From Candidatus Zhuqueibacterota bacterium (GTDB lineage Bacteria; Zhuqueibacterota; Zhuqueibacteria; Residuimicrobiales; Oceaniaggregativiventaceae), in the NCBI GenBank assembly GCA_014728115.1, contig WJME01000001.1, positions 1-64,000 of the forward strand: a DNA stretch of 64,000 nt. The letters run 5' to 3'. The position numbers were made by a program, and so were the translations under genes. Positions 43,160-50,866 of this stretch are shown piece by piece. The notes under the pieces are model-generated. The model was not told the DNA's origin. It was given only the letters and a program-made list of their open reading frames with translations, and ran no database searches. The first letter of the stretch is position 1, and every line of letters starts with the position of its first letter.

Positions 43160-43933
43160 TTATAATCGGGGTATATGAAACCCTCCATCCACATCGATGA
43201 CCTGACCTGTTGAATAGGGCAAGTATCCTTTAGCGATGGCAGCCACAGCTTTGGCAATATCTTTAGGATATCCCCATCGTTTGATGGGCAACAGACCTTC
43301 CTCGATCAGCCGATCATATTTTTCCTTGACCACACTGGTCATATCTGTGGCAATAATGCCGGGTCGAATTTCATATACCAGAATACCATACTCTGCCAGC
43401 CGGTCGGCATAAAGCTTTGTCATCATACTGATCCCTGCTTTCGATACACAATATTCTCCTCTTGCCGGCGATGACGCATATGAAGAAAGTGATCCTGTAT
43501 TCACAATATAAAAAGAACGCTCGGAATATTCTTTTTTCTGTTCAATCATCCAATTCGCGACCTCTTGGGTTAAAAAATAGGGCCCTTTAAGGTTGATATT
43601 CATGACACGATCATAGCTTTCTTCTGTCGCTTGTAAAATATCGGTGCGTACTTTGGGGGCAACCCCTGCATTATTTACCAACATATCGATACGTCCGAAC
43701 ACATTTTTAAGCTCTTTGATGATTGCGTCGCGACCGTCTGCTCTAGCGATATCCGCCTGAATGTAAATCGTATGAGCACCCTTTTCTTGTAATTCTTTCA
43801 AGGCTTCCTGAACGGATTGATCTGCAAGGACATCGTCGATAGCAATATCATATCCGATATCCGCCAATTCGCGGGCAATCCCGAATCCAATTCCCCTGGC
43901 TCCTCCGGTTACTAGTGCTACAGGTTTGTTCAT
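43160..43933 (-). CDS. SDR family oxidoreductase (3-ketoacyl-ACP reductase-like), copy 1
   Basis: 257 residues, usual SDR length. TGGARGIGFGIA is the NAD(P) loop, NNAG (NNAGVAPK) the core, Ser in TGSLSSYASSP and YCVSKAG the Tyr-x3-Lys of the active site, and a final YSTGQVIDVDGG. The acidic residue after the second strand (IDDVLAD) favours NAD over NADP. Annotated often as FabG, but the context is the flavoprotein and sugar genes, so a sugar or polyol dehydrogenase is more likely (inference). ATG 43933 has AGGAG; promoter at 43965-43993. Confidence 0.87.
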   Translation of the reverse strand: MNKPVALVTGGARGIGFGIARELADIGYDIAIDDVLADQSVQEALKELQEKGAHTIYIQADIARADGRDAIIKELKNVFGRIDMLVNNAGVAPKVRTDILQATEESYDRVMNINLKGPYFLTQEVANWMIEQKKEYSERSFYIVNTGSLSSYASSPARGEYCVSKAGISMMTKLYADRLAEYGILVYEIRPGIIATDMTSVVKEKYDRLIEEGLLPIKRWGYPKDIAKAVAAIAKGYLPYSTGQVIDVDGGFHIPRL

Positions 43934-43964
43934 TATACACTCCTTGATATTCAACTTTAGATTG

Positions 43965-43993
43965 AATATAATGTCCATGGCCAAGTCTTGCAA
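43965..43993 (-). promoter_or_regulatory. Promoter of the SDR-flavoprotein operon in the divergent region
   Basis: On the minus strand TTGCAA (43993-43988), 17-base spacer, TATATT (43970-43965). The 150-base divergent space up to 44088 should also hold the opposite promoter, which I could not place with confidence. Confidence 0.55.
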
Positions 43994-44087
43994 GGACTTT
44001 TCATTTATATCGTATTGTAATTTGCTTTTTCGATTTTTTTTTCTATCTTTTATCGGATTGATCTTTTCACCCTCAAGAGCAGGTAAA

Positions 44088-45485
44088 ATGACAAGCACTC
44101 CATTAGATGTTTCAGACTTTATTGAAAATATTCAGTTCAACTTTGGGGGTATTTTTGCACCAGAGCGGGATATTTTCATTTCCCGCGCCCCGGCTCGACT
44201 GGATGTCATGGGAGGAATAGCTGACTATTCCGGGTCATTGGTATTAGAGATGCCACTCGAGGAAGCAACTCTGGTGGGTATGCAAAAGCGTCGTGATCGC
44301 AGAATACTCGTACGTTCTCTGCACGCCTTGGGAGATGATATACCCAATCTTGCAGAATTTCATCTCGATTCTTTTTATCAAGGGCGGGAATTGATCTCTC
44401 TTTTTCGTCTGGGACAAGTTTTAAAATCCAAAGTGTCACTGCGCTGGGCCGCCTATGTGATTGGACTCTTTGCTGTCCTTTTAAAGGAAAAAAGGGTCGA
44501 ATCTTTCGAGTACGGTGCAAACATCGGCATTTCAACCCGTATTCCTTTGGGTGCAGGAATCAGTTCTTCCGCAGCCTTGGAAGTTGCTACGTTACGAGCA
44601 CTGGATAAAACATTTGAGATCGGCCTTGATCCCCTGGAAATTCCCCGCCTCTGTCAAATCGCAGAAAATCGGGTTGTCGGGGCACCCTGCGGAATCATGG
44701 ACCAGATGACCAGTGCTTTCGGCCGCAAAGACCATCTGCTGGCCTTGCGGTGTCAGCCGAGTGAGGTGATCAGCAATATTGCCATTCCCCATCGTATCGA
44801 TTTTGTGGGCATCAACTCGAATGTGCGTCACTCTGTGGGCGGAACCCAATATCGGGATACACGAGCCGCGACATTTATGGGACGTAAGGTTCTTTTTCGT
44901 AAAATGGCTGAAAAGGGGCTGGATCTCCCCCAAAATAATTATCTGTGCAACATCCATGCTAAATTATGGCAAGATGAATTGCGAAAGTTGGTCCCTGCTC
45001 GGATAAAAGGTCAGGAGTTCGTTGAACTTTATGAAGCACATGAAGACTTTACAGAGATACGGTTGGAAAAATCATATCCTCTCAAAAAACGCACCGACCA
45101 CCCCATTATGGAAAATTTTCGCACCACAGAATTTATGCAGCTTTTGGAATCTCCCTCTCTGGATCAGGATACGCTTGTCAAGGCCGGCTCGCTCATGTAT
45201 GATTCCCATACCAGCTATAGTAAAAATGCCGGACTGGGCTCAAAAGAAACAGATCTTATTGTACAATATGCCCAAGAGCTTGGCCCAGATAACGGTATAT
45301 ATGGAGCCAAGATCACTGGGGGCGGAAGTGGCGGAACCGTGGTCCTGATGACGAGCAATGAAAATGAGCAAATAAAAAATATTCTTTCCAGATATAAGGA
45401 CGCCACAGGCCTGGTTCCTGATCTTTTTATGGGCTCTTCTGAAGGGGCTGTGCACACACCCATTCAAAAAATTCAGTTCGGATGA
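44088..45485 (+). CDS. GHMP sugar kinase, L-arabinokinase/galactokinase-like
   Basis: 465 residues. GHMP kinase motifs: SRAPARLDVMGGIADYSGS near 25-45 (motif 1), PLGAGISSSAALEVATL near 150 (ATP loop), and GAKITGGGSGGTVVLM near 410 (motif 3). The 'RLDVMGGIADYSGSLVL' form and VENxxVGAPCGIMDQMTS and IRHSVGG segments are those I recall from plant L-arabinokinase rather than GalK, which reads 'NxxGEHTDY'. It would phosphorylate a sugar at C1. The longer frame from 43926 crosses the divergent promoter region; ATG 44088 with a weak AGG was chosen. First gene of the operon with phosphatase, SDR and nucleotidyltransferase. Confidence 0.85.
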   Translation: MTSTPLDVSDFIENIQFNFGGIFAPERDIFISRAPARLDVMGGIADYSGSLVLEMPLEEATLVGMQKRRDRRILVRSLHALGDDIPNLAEFHLDSFYQGRELISLFRLGQVLKSKVSLRWAAYVIGLFAVLLKEKRVESFEYGANIGISTRIPLGAGISSSAALEVATLRALDKTFEIGLDPLEIPRLCQIAENRVVGAPCGIMDQMTSAFGRKDHLLALRCQPSEVISNIAIPHRIDFVGINSNVRHSVGGTQYRDTRAATFMGRKVLFRKMAEKGLDLPQNNYLCNIHAKLWQDELRKLVPARIKGQEFVELYEAHEDFTEIRLEKSYPLKKRTDHPIMENFRTTEFMQLLESPSLDQDTLVKAGSLMYDSHTSYSKNAGLGSKETDLIVQYAQELGPDNGIYGAKITGGGSGGTVVLMTSNENEQIKNILSRYKDATGLVPDLFMGSSEGAVHTPIQKIQFG

Positions 45486-45491
45486 TTGCGC

Positions 45492-46508
45492 ATGGACTCT
45501 GACTTTTTAACCCGGGCTCTTGGCCAGCTGAAAAAAATTCACCTGGCCATGCAAAAAGTGATCATTCAACATGCAAGATCCCGGGATTTGCAGGAACTGT
45601 CAAATGTCTCCAGACATACCGATTCTGATACCATTTATGCAATCGATGAAAGCTGTGAAGAGATACTATTGTCTTATTGTCACGAGTGGGGTAGACAGGA
45701 ATGTTTTATATTGGTTGCAGAGGGAATCGGAGAAACGGGTTCCATTGTCTTTCCCAATGAATGCAATGCATCGGATGCTGACTTTATCCTTATCGTCGAT
45801 CCCATCGATGGAACGCGGGGCATAATGTATGATAAGCGCAGCGCATGGATTCTCTCGGGAATTGCTCCCAACCACGGTAAAAAGACTGTTCTGGCGGATA
45901 TTCAGTTAGCCATCCAAACAGAAGTTCCGCTTTCCAAACAATATCTGGCCGATATGCTCTTTGCGATAAAGGGACGAGGATGTAAAGCCGAACGTTTGAA
46001 TCTATTCAATAAAGAACAATACGATTTTTACCCCCGTCCGAGTCAGGCAAAAACCTTAAAGCATGGATTTGCCATGCTTACGAAATTTTTTCCAGGCCGA
46101 AAACAAATCACAGCAGCTATCGAAGAAGAATTGCTGGCACGCCTGGGATTGCTCGAGGACCAAGAGTCCACCTATGTATTCGACGACCAATACATTTCCA
46201 CCGGAGGACAATTTTACGAACTGGCAATGGGACACGACCGGTTCAGCGGTGATTTTAGAGCACATCTCATGTCCGCACCTGGCCTGCGCGGTAAACCCCC
46301 CGGTATGGCCGCCCACCCCTATGATCTGTGTACTGAACTGGTGGCCAGGGAAGCAGGTGTGATCATTACAGACTTGTCCGGGAATCCTTTGAATGCTCCG
46401 CTGGATGTCACGAGCAATGTTTCCTGGCTTGCATATGCCAATGCAGATCTCAAAAAGAGTATCGAGCCTGTCCTGATGGATTTGCTAAACGAATATCATA
46501 TCCTTTAA
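45492..46508 (+). CDS. Inositol monophosphatase-family (FIG superfamily) phosphatase
   Basis: 338 residues. Metal-dependent phosphatase core: acidic site in FILVAEGIGETG near 85, DPIDGTRGIMYDKRSAW near 112-128 (DPxDGT), and a late VAREAGVIITDLSGNPLNAP region corresponding to the 'AG..tD..G' end. A 40-residue insertion relative to SuhB carries a Cys/His-poor loop. It would remove a phosphate from a sugar or cyclitol phosphate. It begins six bases after the kinase stop. ATG 45492 chosen over TTG 45486. Phosphatase next to kinase means they probably act on different carbons or on different intermediates. Confidence 0.8.
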   Translation: MDSDFLTRALGQLKKIHLAMQKVIIQHARSRDLQELSNVSRHTDSDTIYAIDESCEEILLSYCHEWGRQECFILVAEGIGETGSIVFPNECNASDADFILIVDPIDGTRGIMYDKRSAWILSGIAPNHGKKTVLADIQLAIQTEVPLSKQYLADMLFAIKGRGCKAERLNLFNKEQYDFYPRPSQAKTLKHGFAMLTKFFPGRKQITAAIEEELLARLGLLEDQESTYVFDDQYISTGGQFYELAMGHDRFSGDFRAHLMSAPGLRGKPPGMAAHPYDLCTELVAREAGVIITDLSGNPLNAPLDVTSNVSWLAYANADLKKSIEPVLMDLLNEYHIL

Positions 46509-46536
46509 TTACATGATATATGAGGAGAAATATCAC

Positions 46537-47298
46537 TTGCAAACCAGTTTAAACGGTAAATATACATTGGTTACAGGGGCCTCGCGTGGGATTGGCAGGA
46601 GTATCGCAAAAGAATTTGCTCGCGCAGGAGCACGTGTCGCTCTGCACTATCATCAAAATAAAAATGCTGCTTTAAACCTTCAAAACGAAATAGGAGATGA
46701 ACATCCTCTGGTTCAGGCGGATTTGAGCGATTCCAAAGCAATCGAGAAAGGGGTAAATGACCTTGCACAGGTCTTTCCACGCATAGATGTGCTGGTCAAT
46801 AATGCAGGTGTTTTTTGGGAAAAAGAAATCAATCAACACAGTTATAAGGATTGGCAACAAAAATGGAACCAAACCATTCAGACCAACCTTATGGGACCCG
46901 TTAATCTGACCTTTTTGATCTCTGCCCTCATGAAGAAACAGGGTGGCGGTAAAATAATCAATGTAACTTCAAGGGGGGCATTTCGGGGTGAACCCAAAGC
47001 CCCGGACTATGGTGCGAGCAAGGCCGCGCTCAACTCTTTTAGTCAGTCCATGGCTCTGGCACTGGCAAAGGACAATATATTTGTATACGCAGTGGCCCCC
47101 GGATGGGTGGAGACAGATATGGCAAAAAGCTTACTCGACAGCGATCAGGCCCAAAGTATCATATCCCAAAGTCCACTTGATCGTATTGCATCACCCGAAG
47201 AAATTGCCAGAACGATCTTGTTTCTTGCTGCAGATCAAACAGAGTATCTTACCGGGTGTATCATAGATATCAACGGGGCAAGCTATCTTCGCAGCTGA
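46537..47298 (+). CDS. SDR family oxidoreductase, copy 2
   Basis: 253 residues from TTG 46537, 261 from ATG 46513. TTG is preferred because GAGGAG lies nine bases before it and the typical SDR opening (LNGKYTLVTGASRGIG) follows at once; ATG 46513 has no ribosome site. NNAG (NNAGVFWE), Ser in NVTSRGAFRG, and YGASKAA with the catalytic Tyr-x3-Lys are visible; ARVALHYHQN after strand two suggests NADP use. Ends YLTGCIIDINGA. Same operon as the kinase and phosphatase. Distinct from the copy at 43160-43933. Confidence 0.87.
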   Translation: MQTSLNGKYTLVTGASRGIGRSIAKEFARAGARVALHYHQNKNAALNLQNEIGDEHPLVQADLSDSKAIEKGVNDLAQVFPRIDVLVNNAGVFWEKEINQHSYKDWQQKWNQTIQTNLMGPVNLTFLISALMKKQGGGKIINVTSRGAFRGEPKAPDYGASKAALNSFSQSMALALAKDNIFVYAVAPGWVETDMAKSLLDSDQAQSIISQSPLDRIASPEEIARTILFLAADQTEYLTGCIIDINGASYLRS

Positions 47299-47381
47299 AC
47301 AAAAACTCGCATGTATGATTCAAAGATGCCCCGGCTCTTGTAAAACGCGTGGAATATCATTAAACAGGTAAACATTGAATT

Positions 47382-48332
47382 ATGGTAAAAAAAGCAATTA
47401 TTACGGCTGCTGGCAAAGGCACTCGTTTATATCCGGGTACCAATGCCGTGCAAAAAGAACTCTTTCCGCTTGTCGATCTTGATGGTATTGCCAAGCCCAC
47501 GATCCAAATCATTGCCGAACAGGCGCTCACAGCCGGTATCCAAGAAATCGCCATTGTGGTTCAACCCGGAGAAGAGTCGGCTTTTCAGAGCCATTTTCAG
47601 GGACTCTCGGAACGTTCCAAACCATCTTTTGCAAACAAACGCTGGGGACTAAAGCAATCCGATATGCTAGACCGTTTGAAACACTGCATCACGTATATCC
47701 ATCAAAACCGGCAGGAAGGATATGGACATGCTGTGCATTGCGCCAAAGAATGGGTCGGAGACGAACCCGTTCTCTTGATGTTGGGAGATCATGTCTATAT
47801 CTCACATCTAGAATCTTCCTGCGTGCATCAGCTCATATCCGGTTTTGAGCGATACCAGCAATCTATCTATGCGGTCAAGCGCACGCCTGCTGACCGGATT
47901 TATTTATTCGGCACGGTAACAGGCAGTCTAGTTGACAAAGATCCTGCGGCTTATCAACTCTCTAAAATTGTCGAAAAACCCGATGTGACCTATGCCAGGC
48001 AACATTTAGAGACACCCGGATTACCCGAGGGCTGGTACTTGACCTTTTTTGGGATGCACGTATTAACCCCTATGATTTTTACGATTCTCACAGAGCATAT
48101 CAAAAAAAATATACGTGACAAAGGAGAGATTCAATTGACCACAGCTCAGGCTGAACTCTGTGATCGGGAAGGGGCTGTGGGCCTGGAAATTAAAGGAGAT
48201 CGGCTCGATATGGGCACTCCTCTAGGCTATCTGGAAACCATGTTCACACTGGCTTTGCAGGGCGCCTTTTCCCATGATATCCAGTCCATGTTTCAGCACA
48301 CAAAAAAACCAGGTCTGACTCGGCAGCATTAA
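47382..48332 (+). CDS. Sugar nucleotidyltransferase, GalU-like
   Basis: 316 residues. Nucleotidyltransferase signature KKAIITAAGKGTRLYPGTNAVQKELFPLVD at the N-terminus (the GxGxR-like loop and the Lys of KELFP), IQEIAIVVQPG, EGYGHAVHCAKEW and LLMLGDHVYIS with the metal Asp. It resembles UTP-glucose-1-phosphate uridylyltransferases but with changes (GKGTRLYP and GDHVY), so the nucleotide and sugar are open. It would activate the sugar 1-phosphate made by the GHMP kinase two genes upstream. The gap of 83 bases to the SDR holds no visible signal, so it probably stays in the operon. Confidence 0.85.
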   Translation: MVKKAIITAAGKGTRLYPGTNAVQKELFPLVDLDGIAKPTIQIIAEQALTAGIQEIAIVVQPGEESAFQSHFQGLSERSKPSFANKRWGLKQSDMLDRLKHCITYIHQNRQEGYGHAVHCAKEWVGDEPVLLMLGDHVYISHLESSCVHQLISGFERYQQSIYAVKRTPADRIYLFGTVTGSLVDKDPAAYQLSKIVEKPDVTYARQHLETPGLPEGWYLTFFGMHVLTPMIFTILTEHIKKNIRDKGEIQLTTAQAELCDREGAVGLEIKGDRLDMGTPLGYLETMFTLALQGAFSHDIQSMFQHTKKPGLTRQH

Positions 48333-48383
48333 CGTTGCATTTGAAATCAAAATCCGTTAGATTCCTAAAACAGGATTGCCATT

Positions 48384-49019
48384 ATGATCAACTTTTTACT
48401 CATCATCGTGCTTTGTTATCTGGTAGGTTCTTTCCCAACCAGCATTGTTACGGGTCGATTACTGCGCGGTATCGATATCCGGGAACATGGATCAGGAAAT
48501 GCCGGAGGAACCAATGTTTTTAGAGTACTGGGATGGAAACCAGGATTGTTTGTCATGCTCTTTGATGCGTTCAAGGGATTTGCCGCGACTTTTTGGCTCT
48601 CCCGGCTGGCTTTTGGAACGATCTCATTGACGAACGAAAGCATAATGTTGCTTTGTGGTACAGCAGCGATTATCGGCCATATTTGGACCATTTTTGCTCG
48701 TTTTAAGGGAGGTAAAGGAGTGGGAACAGCTGCCGGTATGCTGGTTGCGCTATATCCGTTGGCGTTGCTTATCTGTTTGGGCATCTTTTTCATCGTTTTT
48801 CTAACGACCCGCATCGTTTCTGTCGGTTCCATGTCAGCCGCAATCGCATTACCCATTGTTCTTACACTTTTTCGCACCGTGTTTGATAAACCGGTAAGCA
48901 ATGTTCTCTATATTTTTAGTTTTTTCGCTACCGCACTTATTCTCTTTACCCACAGGTCAAATATAAAACGACTCTTGAACGGTACTGAAAACCGTTTCGG
49001 AAAATCAAAAAACGCATGA
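48384..49019 (+). CDS. plsY: Glycerol-3-phosphate acyltransferase PlsY
   Basis: 211 residues with about five membrane spans. Transfers an acyl group from acyl-phosphate to glycerol-3-phosphate, the first step of phospholipid synthesis. PlsY motifs: LVGSFPTSIVTGR with the Ser-Phe-Pro, HGSGNAGGTNVFRVLG, GHIWTIFARFKGGKGVGTAAG with the Lys-Gly-Gly-Lys-Gly, and a TRIVSVGSM segment. AGGA lies upstream. The stop overlaps the rnz start as ATGA. Confidence 0.95.
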   Translation: MINFLLIIVLCYLVGSFPTSIVTGRLLRGIDIREHGSGNAGGTNVFRVLGWKPGLFVMLFDAFKGFAATFWLSRLAFGTISLTNESIMLLCGTAAIIGHIWTIFARFKGGKGVGTAAGMLVALYPLALLICLGIFFIVFLTTRIVSVGSMSAAIALPIVLTLFRTVFDKPVSNVLYIFSFFATALILFTHRSNIKRLLNGTENRFGKSKNA

Positions 49020-49951
49020 ATGATCAGGTCTATATTCACTTTTTGGGAACAGGGGCTTCAGTTCCTTCACTGAAAAGAGGCTTACCTGCTGCGGTGATAA
49101 TGAAAGATCAAACCGGTATTTTGCTGGATTGTGGTGAAGGTACACAATTAAAGCTCTTACAGGCGGGAATCTCTGCTGCAAAAATTCGTTATATTGTTTT
49201 ATCTCATTTACACGGGGATCATCTATTCGGGTTGCCCGGATTTCTAACCTCGCAACAGATGTTTCAACGTATCCATCCGCTTACCCTTTATGCCCCTGTC
49301 GGCATCAGGTCATTTATGGATTGCCTTATGCAAATAACCGGATTTAACCCCACCTTCCCCTTTGAACTCGTAGAACTGCCTGCAGACGAATCCGGCTCTT
49401 TGAACTTTAACCAATTTGACATTTCATATCGACCACTCGATCATAAAAGCCCCTGTCTCGGCTATCATTTCAAAGAACATAACAAACCCGGTAAATTTGA
49501 TGCTGAACGCGCAGAGCAACTGGGAATTCCACACGGTCCTGAACGATCACGTCTGCATAACGGAGAGGCTGTTGAACTTGAGGATGGGCGAATAATAGAA
49601 CCTGAGCAGGTTGTAGAATCGCCGATACCTGGCAGAACCATAAGCTATTGTACAGATACGCGGCCATGTGACGCGACTGTGGAATTGGCACGAGGCAGTC
49701 AGATTTTGATACATGATGCGACATTTACTGAAATGCATAAAGATCGCGCGTTTCCAACCGGCCACAGCACAGCAGTACAAGCTGCGATGATAGCCAAAAA
49801 CGCAAATGTGGAAAAATTGTATCTATGGCACCTGAGTATGAGACTCGATAAACAGGGTGAGGAACAGAGTCTGAGCGAAGCCCGGTCAGTTTTTCCTGAA
49901 TCCTTTATTGCTCAGGACTTGGATTCAATATGTCTCAATCGACCTCAATGA
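49016..49951 (+). CDS. rnz: Ribonuclease Z
   Basis: 311 residues, normal for bacterial RNase Z. Removes 3' trailers from tRNA precursors. The metallo-beta-lactamase site is seen in LSHLHGDHLFGLPG (HxHxDH), with IHDATF and the later GHSTAVQAAMIA histidine, and a LYLWHLSMR segment near the end. Translated by coupling to plsY (4-base overlap). The C-terminus overlaps the EamA gene. Confidence 0.94.
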   Translation: MNDQVYIHFLGTGASVPSLKRGLPAAVIMKDQTGILLDCGEGTQLKLLQAGISAAKIRYIVLSHLHGDHLFGLPGFLTSQQMFQRIHPLTLYAPVGIRSFMDCLMQITGFNPTFPFELVELPADESGSLNFNQFDISYRPLDHKSPCLGYHFKEHNKPGKFDAERAEQLGIPHGPERSRLHNGEAVELEDGRIIEPEQVVESPIPGRTISYCTDTRPCDATVELARGSQILIHDATFTEMHKDRAFPTGHSTAVQAAMIAKNANVEKLYLWHLSMRLDKQGEEQSLSEARSVFPESFIAQDLDSICLNRPQ

Positions 49952-50811
49952 CCAAACTCTTTTTATTCCTGTTCTTTGGCCTGATCGGGATCTCCTTTGC
50001 CTCTGTATTGATCAAACTCTGTGCAGCGCCGGCGCTCACCATTGCATTTTATCGTTTGTTTATCGCAACTATCTTTTATACACTATTGGCAAAGCTCAAG
50101 CGTCCCACTCTAGAGACCCGCCCTCTAAAGAGCAAAATGCTTTTGTCCGGACTCTTTCTCGCTCTCCACTTTATCACCTGGATCACTTCACTTCAATATA
50201 CTTCAGTCATCAGCTCGGTCGTGCTCGTTCAAAGCTCACCCCTTTTTACCGCGATTGCGAGTGCTTTGATTTTAAAAGAGTTACCTGCCCGAAAAACAAT
50301 GATCGGGCTCGGATTTGGAATTATTGGCATGGTGGGGATGGCTTTGATCGATCTCAATCAAACCGGCTCCAACCTGATGGGAAATGGTCTGGCTCTGGCA
50401 GGAGCCATATTTGCCGCAGCCTATCTCACCATCGGACGCTCCATTCGAGCACATATGGATACCATAAACTATGTAAAATGGGTCTATGGCTCGGCAGCGG
50501 GTTGTGTATTCGTCACAAGTCTTTTTACATCCACATCCCTAACCGGTTTTACACCTCACACGTGGCTTATATTAATGGCAATTGCAATAGGCCCACAAAT
50601 TGTGGGTCATACCAGCCTGAATTATGCCTTGAAACATTTGACTGCAGTAACCGTTTCACTCTTTACCCTTGCAGAGCCTTTGGGTGCTTCGCTGCTGGCG
50701 TTTTTTTTGCTGGGAGAACGACCTTCGCTCTTGAAAATTGTTTTTGGAGTGATTATTTTATATGGGATTGCTCTGGCAATACTCGGAGAAAAAAGGAATA
50801 TAGAACAATAG
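49930..50811 (+). CDS. EamA/DMT-family transporter
   Basis: 293 residues with about ten spans in two EamA halves: SFASVLIKLCAAPALTIAFYRL opens the first and VSLFTLAEPLGASLLAFFLLGERPS closes the second (the AEPLxAxxxAxxxLGE motif). The substrate could be an amino acid, nucleoside or other metabolite. Two starts are possible: ATG 49930, used here, with GGAT upstream, or ATG 49948, which overlaps the rnz stop as ATGA like the other coupled genes nearby. Last gene of the plsY-rnz-EamA run. Confidence 0.88.
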   Translation: MSQSTSMTKLFLFLFFGLIGISFASVLIKLCAAPALTIAFYRLFIATIFYTLLAKLKRPTLETRPLKSKMLLSGLFLALHFITWITSLQYTSVISSVVLVQSSPLFTAIASALILKELPARKTMIGLGFGIIGMVGMALIDLNQTGSNLMGNGLALAGAIFAAAYLTIGRSIRAHMDTINYVKWVYGSAAGCVFVTSLFTSTSLTGFTPHTWLILMAIAIGPQIVGHTSLNYALKHLTAVTVSLFTLAEPLGASLLAFFLLGERPSLLKIVFGVIILYGIALAILGEKRNIEQ

Positions 50812-50866
50812 AAACTGTTTATTAAATAGCGGCAAACATTTTTACAAAACCCTGGTCGCATGCATT

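Noticed and set aside
43926-44087. Hydrophobic N-terminal extension of the GHMP kinase
   Set aside because: The segment is the divergent promoter region; homology to GHMP kinases begins after ATG 44088.
49680-49700. TGGCAC-like sequence as a sigma-54 promoter
   Set aside because: It lies within rnz and lacks the TTGC box at the proper distance.
49908-50825. 305-codon frame overlapping the EamA transporter gene in another phase
   Set aside because: The EamA reading has clear membrane spans and family motifs; the other frame is Cys/His/Arg-rich and looks like a shadow.
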